A stretch of DNA of 64,000 bases from CALOCY01 sp942491975 (GTDB lineage: Bacteria > Bacteroidota > Bacteroidia > Bacteroidales > Prolixibacteraceae). The DNA is taken from NCBI GenBank assembly GCA_942491975.1, contig CALOCY010000004.1, positions 2,170,001-2,234,000 of the forward strand, read 5' to 3'. Positions 17,854-25,430 of this stretch are shown piece by piece; the stretch's first letter is position 1, and every line of letters begins with the position of its first letter. Under the pieces are notes generated by a model. The model ran no database searches. It saw nothing but the letters and a program-made list of their open reading frames with translations, and was not told the DNA's origin. The position numbers and the translations under genes were made by a program.

Positions 17854-19188
17854 TTAGTATGCTTCGTGTTTATGTGGCCCCATAGCCCAGCTAATTTGGA
17901 AAACTACGCTATGATCGGAAGGCAATTCCATGCCCGGGAATGGTCTCATGTTATAAATATCCCGGCTATTATATTGGTATTGTAACCTGAAGAATACAAA
18001 TTCACTTTGCCAGAAATCAAGCGTGGCAGTAACGTCCCATTCACTTTGGTTATTATCGTAAGGCAACTCTGAGTATCCCAGTCTGCAACCACACCAAAAA
18101 CGGGAATTTAATTTATTTTGAATAGATGTATAAAACCCTTTGCTTTTCACCGTTCTTCCGGGGATTTCATAAAAGCCGTAAAAGAGTTCTGTTTTCCAGT
18201 CAAAAGTCCTGTATTTTTCCCTTCCAACAGGTGTCCATTTGTATGAAAGCCCTAAACTGGTTACATAAGAGTTGTAATCTCCATTGATATCGTTTTTACC
18301 CGTAACCCCATTCAGGCTAAATTCGAAATAACTGTTTTGTGAGAGGTCATAATAGTTCTTCCAATGCCCCACATACATAAAACGTCGTTTGCCTTCATTC
18401 GTAAAACTAACCCCATTCCCTCCGTTAATCAACGAGAAATCAAATGAACTTGCATCGGCAAATAATACTTTTGGAAGCATAAAATTGGCCGCAAAACCTG
18501 CTCCTCCCAAACCGCCATTGCTAAAGTAATTGACCAGTGCGCGTGGACGGTCAAATTGTGGAAGGGCATGATCGTGGTGACGGTTTAACGGGCCAAATTC
18601 GGCATAGAAAATACCTGCTTTCAAATTCATATTCAGTGGCAGGTTTAGCAATTCCATATACGCTTCTTCAATGCCAATACCCTCTTCGGTAATGGATAAA
18701 AATGCTTTTCCCCGGGTAAACGGGTCAAGGGGGGCAACCATGGCAATTTCCATTTCACGCATGTGAAAGCCATTGTTTCCGTAAGAGAAATCACTGCCTT
18801 CACGAATAAACGGATCATCGGAAGAGCTTAACCCGGTAAAGAAATCCCCACCTAAACTAATATTGGGGTTCAACCCCTGCTGTTTCCGTACACCACTGTG
18901 GAACTTTTTGGAAATGTTTGATTTTTCCTCTTTTTTCTGAGTACTTAACTGGTTGGCTTCTTCAAGCAACTTTTTAAACTCGTCTTCCTGCTCTTTTTGT
19001 TCAATTTTTGTTTTTATCGAACGAATAAGTTCTTCGAGTTGCTCAAGTTTTAGGGCCTGTGCCTCTTTTAATGTTTGCAGCTCTTTTTTTAGTGTTTCTA
19101 TTTCTTTATCAGAAGTGGTGTTTTGCGCATGTGAAAAGTTTACTGAAAGCACTATTGCTAACAGGATAACAAATAAATATTTAAACAT
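17854..19188 (-). CDS. coiled-coil outer-membrane channel-like protein of metal locus
   Basis: I start this at MFKYLFVILLAIVLSVNFSHAQ, a signal peptide; an open frame runs 67 codons further upstream but crosses a MITE-like repeat and is not believable. The mature ~440-residue protein has an N-terminal coiled coil (residues ~25-85, heptads of Leu, Glu and Lys) followed by a porin-like beta barrel with many aromatic strands. A histidine cluster, NRHHDHALPQFDRPR, sits in the barrel. Coiled coil plus barrel is typical of OprP-like or zinc-regulated porin relatives. Its place just ahead of the binding protein suggests metal passage across the outer membrane; that role is inferred. Confidence 0.75.
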   Translation of the reverse strand: MFKYLFVILLAIVLSVNFSHAQNTTSDKEIETLKKELQTLKEAQALKLEQLEELIRSIKTKIEQKEQEDEFKKLLEEANQLSTQKKEEKSNISKKFHSGVRKQQGLNPNISLGGDFFTGLSSSDDPFIREGSDFSYGNNGFHMREMEIAMVAPLDPFTRGKAFLSITEEGIGIEEAYMELLNLPLNMNLKAGIFYAEFGPLNRHHDHALPQFDRPRALVNYFSNGGLGGAGFAANFMLPKVLFADASSFDFSLINGGNGVSFTNEGKRRFMYVGHWKNYYDLSQNSYFEFSLNGVTGKNDINGDYNSYVTSLGLSYKWTPVGREKYRTFDWKTELFYGFYEIPGRTVKSKGFYTSIQNKLNSRFWCGCRLGYSELPYDNNQSEWDVTATLDFWQSEFVFFRLQYQYNSRDIYNMRPFPGMELPSDHSVVFQISWAMGPHKHEAY

Positions 19189-19217
19189 TGTTTCAATTTT
19201 AATATGTGTGAATATTA

Positions 19218-19372
19218 TACCAATTGTAATTGAAAATGTCGTCCACAAAAACTTTCGGGATGCGATTTTTTCAATTTTATCCCGATGGTTATCGGGAGTT
19301 AATGCCGATGGACTACTAAAGGAGCAGATTGAGCTTTGCGAAAATATGCGACATTTTAGTAGCAAATCGGTA
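19218..19372. repeat. MITE-like element with imperfect terminal inverted repeats
   Basis: The left end TACCAATTGTAATTGAAAATGTCG and the reverse complement of the right end share TACC-x-ATT and AAAATGTCG blocks at the same spacing. The 155-bp interior has no credible gene and holds a perfect TCCCGAT-GGTT-ATCGGGA hairpin at 19280-19297. It sits in the 5' region of the metal-locus OMP gene. Confidence 0.5.
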
Positions 19373-19420
19373 TTACAATTCATAACCATAGCTGTATGGT
19401 CATTAAACTGTATTGAAATG

Positions 19421-19439
19421 TAGCGTTGCTAAAACGCTA
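19421..19439. repeat. inverted repeat after His-rich protein gene
   Basis: TAGCGT-tgctaaa-ACGCTA, 12 bases beyond the stop of the His-rich membrane protein. It may act as a weak terminator. Confidence 0.4.
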
Positions 19440-19450
19440 AAAAAATCATA

Positions 19451-19819
19451 TTAAAATTGAACAGGTGGTGCGCGTAGATTTTTGCAAAAATGAAAGGTCT
19501 CACGGGTTGTAAAAACAGGGATTAAAACTTTTGACCTGTTTTGAGGTGACGAAATGAGGAGCATTGCACCAATGCAACCAATGATAAAAAAGAAAAAATG
19601 AAACAGGTTATCTAATAAAAAATATTCAGATTTGGTGTGTTGGTGGTTTTGAACCGGGGAAGGTGTTTCTGAATTTTTTGAAAAAGGGTGTGCATGGGTA
19701 ATAATGTTATCGCTAAGCTGATGGGAGTGACTGTTTACAGCTGAGTTGTAAAAAAGAATACAAACAGCGGAAAATAGCAGCAAAAACAAGCACTTATTAT
19801 ATTTCCGGAAAACCTTCAT
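19451..19819 (-). CDS. His-rich small membrane protein of metal locus
   Basis: A 122-residue protein with a signal/TM segment (CLFLLLFSAVCILFYNSAV), a His-rich exposed loop (HSHQLSDNIITHAHPFSK and NHQHTKS) and a second TM segment (FHFFFFIIGCIGAMLLI). Eight or so histidines in the loop point to a zinc-binding or sensing role. It lies on the same strand upstream of the OMP, binding protein and permeases. Small proteins of this pattern accompany zinc uptake genes in Bacteroidota (recollection, not verified). The start at the Met of MKVFRKYNK fits the signal peptide. Confidence 0.7.
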   Translation of the reverse strand: MKVFRKYNKCLFLLLFSAVCILFYNSAVNSHSHQLSDNIITHAHPFSKNSETPSPVQNHQHTKSEYFLLDNLFHFFFFIIGCIGAMLLISSPQNRSKVLIPVFTTRETFHFCKNLRAPPVQF

Positions 19820-20393
19820 TCAAAAAACAGCGTTCTCAAGTTGCGACAAATGTAACAAAATATTTTATAACGATATTCAGAGCTGTCCGATCAGTTTATA
19901 CCAATTTGAGACCAAAGTGCGCCATACAGCGTTTCGGGTATAAAAGGATTGGATGCATAAAAACAGTGCCGTCAGGCACAGAAGGCCGGTAAAACCGGTG
20001 AAAAGTATCTATCTTCCGCCCCATTCGGGGCGGGACACGCCTGTGGGTGTGCCTTTTTACCCGACTTATGCCCCTGACGGGGCAAAGAATTAGGAATTCT
20101 ATCCTTATTTTGAGGGATGGCATCCTTTGTTTATAACGATTACATTTCCTAAAAACTTTATGCTTAAATAAGGAAAACCTTCGTAGAAAGATGTTGCCCG
20201 TTAATAAACAACCTTATTCGTGAAATTCAAATTAGGTTAATAACCTGTGTACATTAAATGGGCTATTAAGGTTTAAATTTTGAAAATAAGGTTTGTTTTA
20301 TCCCATTCTTTTCTCTGTAGAGGTTATACAGAAATTCAACTTATTCTTGTATATTCGGGAATAGATTGAAAAAGGTGGTGTTATAAGCGTATC
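19820..20393. other. 574-base spacer rich in palindromes, no gene seen
   Basis: No credible coding sequence. It holds a string of short hairpins between ~19967 and 20085: GTGCCGTCAGGCAC, CCGGTAAAACCGG, CGCCCCATTCGGGGCG, CACGCCTGTGGGTGTG and GCCCCTGACGGGGC. It also holds the direct-repeat core CAAAGTGCGCCATA at 19913-19926. The rest is AT-rich. Confidence 0.6.
19913..19926 (+). repeat. direct repeat copy 1 (CAAAGTGCGCCATA)
   Basis: Fourteen bases identical to 24133-24146 and preceded in both by TACCA(A)TTT-like sequence. The two copies bracket the AT-rich gene, the methyltransferase and the IS4 element. Confidence 0.55.
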
Positions 20394-21146
20394 ATGAAAG
20401 AAATATCTAGCATACCTTACGTTGAACAAGTAAAAAATCTTATCAATCCGTTTTTACCAAGTCTTAATACTGATTCTTCTAGAAATCATGATAAAATTTT
20501 AGAATTGTGTCATGTTGGAAAATTCTTGACATATCTTGAAGATGATTTTAGAATTGAAAAAGTATCTGAAAGACCAGATTTCCTCATCAAATCCAACAAT
20601 CAATTAATTGGACTTGAACATCACAGAATATTAGATCAGAAATCAAGGGAAAGAGAAGGGTATTTTGAAAACTTAATAAGACTTACAGAAAAACAGATCC
20701 AAAAGGATAATGACACTCCGAATTTTCTTGCTAACTGCTACATTAAAGATAGTGCAGAAATTAGACTTGACAAAAAATCAGAATTAGTTTCAATATTGAA
20801 ATCTGTTGTAAAAGAGTATGTTTTGAATAATTGTTTCATTGAGAATCCTATAATTGAAAGTATTTCGAAAATGCCACATTCTAAGATTAATTTAGTTTCA
20901 AATTTAGGAGCTTGGGTACAAAAAACTCTCACCAAAGATATTCTTGAAAACGCAATTAAGAAAAAGGAAGCAAAAATTGAACAATATCGTGAAAACTCGG
21001 TAAAAACCCAATGGCTTTTAATTGTAATTGGTAGTTTAAAAGAAAGCTCATATGAATTGACAGAAAATTTTGAATTTGAATACAACTCTAAATTTGATAG
21101 GTTGTTTTTAATGGAGGATTTTAATGGAACATTATTTGAAATTTAG
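20394..21146 (+). CDS. AT-rich protein of unknown function, possible nuclease-like
   Basis: A 250-residue soluble protein that I do not recognise. Its sequence is markedly AT-rich compared with flanking core genes, suggesting recent transfer. The segment RPDFLIKSNNQLIGLEHHRI (residues ~60-80) has the spacing of a PD-(D/E)xK nuclease core (D then E-x-H), and there is a long charged helical region later (KKKEAKIEQYRENS). That nuclease reading is only a suggestion; an immunity or phage-defence protein is equally possible. It has no close downstream partner except a truncated frame. It lies in a region bounded by repeat scars. Confidence 0.55.
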   Translation: MKEISSIPYVEQVKNLINPFLPSLNTDSSRNHDKILELCHVGKFLTYLEDDFRIEKVSERPDFLIKSNNQLIGLEHHRILDQKSREREGYFENLIRLTEKQIQKDNDTPNFLANCYIKDSAEIRLDKKSELVSILKSVVKEYVLNNCFIENPIIESISKMPHSKINLVSNLGAWVQKTLTKDILENAIKKKEAKIEQYRENSVKTQWLLIVIGSLKESSYELTENFEFEYNSKFDRLFLMEDFNGTLFEI

Positions 21147-21505
21147 AAACACTACTGTTTTTCTACCACATTGAATGGAAACTCAGCTCCTTAAAATATA
21201 AGGAAAGTATAATTGTCGGTAAAATTAATGAACCAGAAATTGTTCCTGAGTCAGAACTAAAAGAATTTGAACTTTCGAACTTGATTAGATTGGGAATTAT
21301 TAAATCAGCACAAGAAACAACTGCAAACTCACAGACCCTTGAAATTCCCAGAGAACCTGGATATGACAATCAGAGCAATTATATAAATGTTGATTTGGAT
21401 ATTGAAATTGAATCAGATATTAAACATTTATTAACAGAATTGGGTGAGCTGTTTATGAGTGCATGTACAGGAAAAATTAAAAAATCTATACTTGATAATG
21501 TGTAA
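21140..21505 (+). pseudogene. apparently 5'-truncated small protein gene
   Basis: The frame is open from 21140, and the protein-like sequence LLFFYHIEWKLSSLKYK continues into the first Met at 21281, but no start codon is found in the extension. The end is natural (LGELFMSACTGKIKKSILDNV). Either the gene uses only the 74-residue form from 21281, or the original start has been lost. Its composition matches the preceding AT-rich gene, so both may derive from one transferred segment. No family is recognised. Confidence 0.35.
21152..21184 (-). repeat. remnant copy of the methyltransferase 3' end
   Basis: Read on the minus strand this gives EFPFNVVEKQ then stop, against PFNSVYYVVEKL then stop in the methyltransferase. 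At the DNA level 18 of 20 bases match in one block (21152-21171 against 21621-21640) and eight of eight follow after a 12-base gap. It has no further coding match upstream. Confidence 0.4.
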
Positions 21506-21570
21506 GTTTTATAGCGAATTTGCAGGTGATTTTAGATCTTCAATTCTACATATATGGAACTTTGTTACAG

Positions 21571-21599
21571 GGATGTCATCTTTCAAAAAGATGACATCC
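21571..21599. terminator. perfect inverted repeat, likely terminator
   Basis: GGATGTCATCTTT pairs perfectly with AAAGATGACATCC around a 3-base loop. It lies 22 bases past the methyltransferase stop on the minus strand and 66 bases past the truncated gene on the plus strand. Confidence 0.6.
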
Positions 21600-21620
21600 T
21601 TTGGCATCAGGGTAGTATAG

Positions 21621-22271
21621 CTACAGTTTTTCCACCACATAATACACCGAGTTGAATGGAGAGGGGTCTTGTTTGAATGATTCGATTTCGTGCCGTTCGG
21701 TTTTAAACAGTTCCAGCCAATCTTTTCCCTTTTGAGCGGCAATTGCTTTTTCAAGGCAGTTGTAGTAGTCGTTCCACCAGACATCTTCATTCAGCCTGAA
21801 CGAAGTAATCAGTTTACAGTTGTTTTGTGCTATAAATTCGGTTTTTTTGGTGTGATCTCTATATTCATCATGGATTATAGCGTACCCCTTTCTTTTTAAC
21901 AGGCTGATTATTTTCAGAAATCCTTTTTCAAAGCCTGTAACATTCAACAGCCCTTCCGCGAGAATAATATCGAACGGGGTTTCTCCGGGTTTCAGATCAA
22001 ATAAAGAACAATTGAGAATGGTAATCCGGTCAGCCAGGTTTTGTTCTTTTACCTTTTCTTTCAACCGGTTTATGGATGGGGTATCAACATCAACAGCCGT
22101 AATCGTCCCGTTATAGTTTTCAGCCAAAGCCAGTGTGGGGACACCTGAGCCGCACCCTGCATCCAGTATCAACGGGTTTTCAACGACCGGAATAGTTGAA
22201 ATGGCTTTTGAGAGGTGTTTCAGAAGGCCCTTTCTGCAATTGTCTTTGATGTCGAAATAGGTTTTGTGCAT
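21621..22271 (-). CDS. class I SAM-dependent methyltransferase
   Basis: A 216-residue Rossmann-fold methyltransferase. Motif I is LDAGCGSGVPTLALA near residue 38, followed by the acidic ribose-binding TAVDVDTPSINRL and a DIILAEGLLN motif near residue 106. The substrate is unknown; small-molecule methylation is likely. A 12-base-shorter copy of its 3' end lies 470 bases away (see the separate remnant). It is between the AT-rich gene and the IS element, and its composition is closer to core genes. Confidence 0.85.
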   Translation of the reverse strand: MHKTYFDIKDNCRKGLLKHLSKAISTIPVVENPLILDAGCGSGVPTLALAENYNGTITAVDVDTPSINRLKEKVKEQNLADRITILNCSLFDLKPGETPFDIILAEGLLNVTGFEKGFLKIISLLKRKGYAIIHDEYRDHTKKTEFIAQNNCKLITSFRLNEDVWWNDYYNCLEKAIAAQKGKDWLELFKTERHEIESFKQDPSPFNSVYYVVEKL

Positions 22272-22370
22272 TGATTTTTTAGGATTTATATCATTCTACT
22301 TGCTAATTTACTCAATTACTGGCAGTTCGACATGAATTTGATGCGATAATATAATCATTTGATTTTCAAT

Positions 22371-23961
22371 AGCCCCGTCCTTTAGGGCTACTCTTTATAC
22401 ACATCTTTTCTGTCTAAATTTTTTATGGCTATCTGGTATCCTTCATATTTATTTATGAAAATGTCAAGTCCTGTTTTTATAGATATATAACCTGGAGGTC
22501 CATGTGACTTATAATCACTCCAACCACTCAATCTGGCTATTCCCCATGCAGCCCAAGCAAGAGTTTCTTTGGGATAGGGATTCTTTTGTTTTTGGGTATT
22601 GCCTTCCAGACCACTCATCATCAAGGTGATAAACTGTACTTGATCAGCCGTAAATGATACTTCTGCTTTTATTTGTCTCTTATTCTTTAGCGATAATTTT
22701 AGCATCATTGTTGTTAATGCAACCTGAAGAGCCATAATAGCCAACTTTTTTAATGCTGCCCCTGTTTCTAATTGAGATGATTCTATCTCCAAGCCCTTAC
22801 TCTTCAAAACACGGAATAATTCTTCGATGATCCACCGATTGCTGTACCATTCAATATATTGCATTGCATCTTGAATGCTTTCAATCGAATGAGTTGTTAA
22901 TAATCTCCATAAAATAGGTTCTTCTGTTTCTGGTACGCTTTCTTGTAATTCTCTTGCTTCTATTGCCCACATTTCAACATAAGGAGGATAGCCAACTAAA
23001 GACTTTTTTATAGGCTTTTGTATCTTAACTTTTGTGTATTTCAAAGACATTTTGGCAATTCTGTTTTTTCGCTTCTTGTTCCCTTTTATTTTTATCTCAT
23101 AAAAAGCTTTTTCCTTGGATGCTGCCAATGCTTCGAAAAGTTTTTCATTAGAATCGAATAATGTCCTATTAATACTTGAACGAATCAATAACTGGGTTTG
23201 ATCATCAGGAACTGTTGCAAGCTCCTCGTAAATATCGGATTCCCGATCACCAATAATAGTCAACAGAGGTGTTTCAGACAATACCTCTTTAGTTTCTTGG
23301 ACACTAGCAATCCAACGATAAGATTCTTTTTCCGCAATATCTAGATTCTTATAGTTTCGTTCATATCTGTTCTTTTTATTCCATGAACGATTCCATAGCT
23401 GAACAGAAGAAATGCCAATAGGTATCTTCTGCTCTGGATCAATAATCAACATAGGATGGCAAAAAAAACCAGCATTATCATCTTTAGAAACAGGATCTAT
23501 ATCCTTGTCTTCCTTGCCTATCCTGCCCATATGATGGGTAAAGTTTATTTCTGAAGTATCTTGTATGCAAAGCAAATGCCTTGCTCCCTGATTATTGCTA
23601 CAGGCAGCTGTAACTCCTTTTAATATAGCCTCAAAAGTAAAACTAGTGTTTCCAAGCATACGATATGCCCCAATTTTTTCTGTATTTGATGCACAAAATT
23701 TGTTAACTACAACTTTACCAAATGTAAGCATATCGTTCATTACTTTCTCAGCTCTTTTTTCAATTCGGATATCTGGTAAAAAACCAGCGAAAAATCCTTC
23801 AAAGTCATTGATTATCATACCATTAAGATACGAAAAACAAATAACATAAACAACTATAAATTATTGATAATCAAGTCATTATGCAATACCCTCTATTTCG
23901 ATTACACTCCCTGAAACCCCTCAATATTTGTGTATAAAGAGTAGCCTTTAGGGCGGGGTCT
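22371..23961 (-). mobile_element. IS4-family (Tn5/IS50-like) insertion sequence
   Basis: A complete element of about 1.6 kb with ~32-bp imperfect inverted repeats: left 22372-22403 and right 23929-23960 share CTACTCTTTATACACA and a CCCCG-nCC outer end. The single transposase gene spans most of it. The left inverted repeat overlaps the transposase stop codon, so the repeat encodes the last residues DVYKE. I could not identify a convincing 9-bp target duplication. Confidence 0.9.
22388..23818 (-). CDS. IS4-family transposase, apparently intact
   Basis: A 476-residue DDE transposase related to Tn5/IS50. The catalytic residues are visible: D87 in CIQDTSE, D191 in IIGDRESD, and E332 inside a perfect YREK signature (Y325, R328, E332, K339) in YSNRWIIEELFRVLK. 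The N-terminal Tn5-type DNA-binding domain begins KRAEKVMNDMLTFG. No frameshift or stop is seen, so it may be active. It ends within the terminal inverted repeat. Confidence 0.95.
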   Translation of the reverse strand: MIINDFEGFFAGFLPDIRIEKRAEKVMNDMLTFGKVVVNKFCASNTEKIGAYRMLGNTSFTFEAILKGVTAACSNNQGARHLLCIQDTSEINFTHHMGRIGKEDKDIDPVSKDDNAGFFCHPMLIIDPEQKIPIGISSVQLWNRSWNKKNRYERNYKNLDIAEKESYRWIASVQETKEVLSETPLLTIIGDRESDIYEELATVPDDQTQLLIRSSINRTLFDSNEKLFEALAASKEKAFYEIKIKGNKKRKNRIAKMSLKYTKVKIQKPIKKSLVGYPPYVEMWAIEARELQESVPETEEPILWRLLTTHSIESIQDAMQYIEWYSNRWIIEELFRVLKSKGLEIESSQLETGAALKKLAIMALQVALTTMMLKLSLKNKRQIKAEVSFTADQVQFITLMMSGLEGNTQKQKNPYPKETLAWAAWGIARLSGWSDYKSHGPPGYISIKTGLDIFINKYEGYQIAIKNLDRKDVYKE

Positions 23962-24266
23962 TGAGAGTGGTAAAACCAAAATAGATTTTCAAAAATTTTG
24001 TTATCATTAAACGTACAAAAAATTTAAAAATCAACGGTTGTAGGACACTATTTACACTCAGGGTTAAAACCCTGAGCTATATTTTTTTTGAGCAAATTTG
24101 TCTATAAAATGGCATTAATACCATTTTGCAATCAAAGTGCGCCATATAATATTTCATGTAGCCTGCTATCATTCCCATATAAATGTGAATCCAGATCCCC
24201 GCCTTCGCGGGGATGAAGATAGAAAAAATTTACCCTACCTACCTGTCAGGTTTGGATGTAACTATT
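23962..24266. other. 305-base spacer between IS and QmoC-like gene
   Basis: No gene seen. It holds a hairpin CTCAGGG-TTAAAA-CCCTGAG at 24058-24077 followed by a T-run, the direct repeat core at 24133-24146, and a palindrome TCCCCGCCTTCGCGGGGA near 24197-24216. The first may terminate transcription from the plus strand; the last lies 50 bases past the operon's final stop on the minus strand. Confidence 0.55.
24133..24146 (+). repeat. direct repeat copy 2 (CAAAGTGCGCCATA)
   Basis: Identical 14-base core to 19913-19926 in the same orientation, with TACCATTTT before it. About 4.2 kb separates the copies. Confidence 0.55.
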
Positions 24267-25319
24267 TTATTTTGCCAACTCCTTTAGCCGGTCAAAGTAC
24301 ATGGCAAAAGAGCGGTATAAAAAGTGTGTCCATTTGCCAAAGGGTACAATGACCAGCGCCCATTGAGCAAGAATAATCAGGTGAAACAGATAGAGCCAAC
24401 TGTTGGTTGCCAATAGGTTTGTATCGATAAAGATACGCACAATAAAGGCGGTAAGCCCCAATAAGAACAACCAAATAACAAAAAACCAGTCGGACGGCTG
24501 TGAGTGCCTGTTGACTTCCTTTTTCTTTTTAACGCGGCTGGATACAAAGTGTATGGTGACTAAAAAGACCAGTGCACTTTCAATGTATCCCAGGGTAATG
24601 ATAAACAGGTTGTTGGTGCCAAACCAGTTGAGTACAACAGTGGTAAAGAGCAGTGCCAGGTACCCCAGTACAAGTATAAAGTGTTCGAACCAGCGAAATT
24701 GGTCATCATCGCACCCCAACGATCTTTTTTGTGTAAACATGTGCACCACTAAGTCTGCCAATGCTTTGAAATAGGCTCCCAATGAGGCTTTTACTTTGGG
24801 CTTTAGAATAGTATGCCTCCACATGCGGATAATGTTGGGAAAAAGAACAATAAGGAAGACCCCGATAATCGAAAACATCTCAAACAGATGCCCGTAGTGC
24901 ATAATGCTTGCCAGGTTAAAGTGTTGACTTGCCGAGAACGCAATAATACCAACCGCTACAATAATAAACACCAAAATAGTGACGGGCAATGACCGGTACA
25001 GCAAACCCGATAAGCCTGTCCAATCGTATTTGGCCGTCAGCCACCGCCTGAGCGACATCATCAACTCCCCGGGGTTAGCTTCGCGCGGACAAGTGGAGTT
25101 ACACTCGCCACAGTAATAGCAAAGCCACGGTTTTAACGATGATTGGATTTCACTTTCCAAACCCAAGACACTGTACCTGACCATTTCGCGGGGAAATGAG
25201 TTGTCTTTCGTGGAGAGCGTGCAGGTTGCCGTACAGTTGCCACAGTTGAAACAGGCGTTTGTATTTTTTGTGCCGAATTTCTTTAAGTCGTTTGAAAAAC
25301 CGGGATTTATTTTGGTCAT
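24267..25319 (-). CDS. QmoC-like membrane subunit (HdrC plus HdrE/NarI-like fusion)
   Basis: A 350-residue protein. The N-terminal ~90 residues carry two cysteine clusters, C23-x2-C26-x2-C29-x3-C33 and C67-x2-C70-x2-C73-x3-C77, the ferredoxin-like pattern of heterodisulfide reductase subunit C. Residues ~100-340 contain about six hydrophobic segments like the HdrE/NarI haem b subunit. That fusion is the layout of QmoC, which passes electrons between menaquinone and a soluble FAD/Fe-S subunit. It is the last gene of the cluster and presumably anchors the HdrA-type proteins to the cytoplasmic membrane. No apr, sat or dsrAB gene is in view, so this is not a classic sulfate reduction locus. Confidence 0.85.
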   Translation of the reverse strand: MTKINPGFSNDLKKFGTKNTNACFNCGNCTATCTLSTKDNSFPREMVRYSVLGLESEIQSSLKPWLCYYCGECNSTCPREANPGELMMSLRRWLTAKYDWTGLSGLLYRSLPVTILVFIIVAVGIIAFSASQHFNLASIMHYGHLFEMFSIIGVFLIVLFPNIIRMWRHTILKPKVKASLGAYFKALADLVVHMFTQKRSLGCDDDQFRWFEHFILVLGYLALLFTTVVLNWFGTNNLFIITLGYIESALVFLVTIHFVSSRVKKKKEVNRHSQPSDWFFVIWLFLLGLTAFIVRIFIDTNLLATNSWLYLFHLIILAQWALVIVPFGKWTHFLYRSFAMYFDRLKELAK

Positions 25320-25430
25320 TGTTGTTTGATTGTTTATTTGTTTGTTGTTTTTCGTTTGACTGTTTAGTTGTTTTTTGTTTAGCTGTTTGTTTTTCTCAAC
25401 AAATCAACAACTCAACACCAAACAGTTTCT
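25320..25430. repeat. intercistronic GTT-rich/CAA-rich inverted repeat
   Basis: The plus strand runs from TTGTTTGATTGTTTATTTG-type sequence to CTCAACAAATCAACAACTC and CACCAAACAGTTT, ending at the HdrA stop codon. G/T-rich and C/A-rich halves are complementary, allowing a long imperfect stem in the transcript. Confidence 0.7.

Noticed and set aside
19896..20123. 75-codon minus-strand frame
   Set aside because: It covers the palindrome-rich spacer; composition and hairpins explain it better than a protein.
22360..23972. Nine-base target duplication of the IS4 element
   Set aside because: Flanks at both ends were compared and no matching bases could be found at plausible element boundaries.
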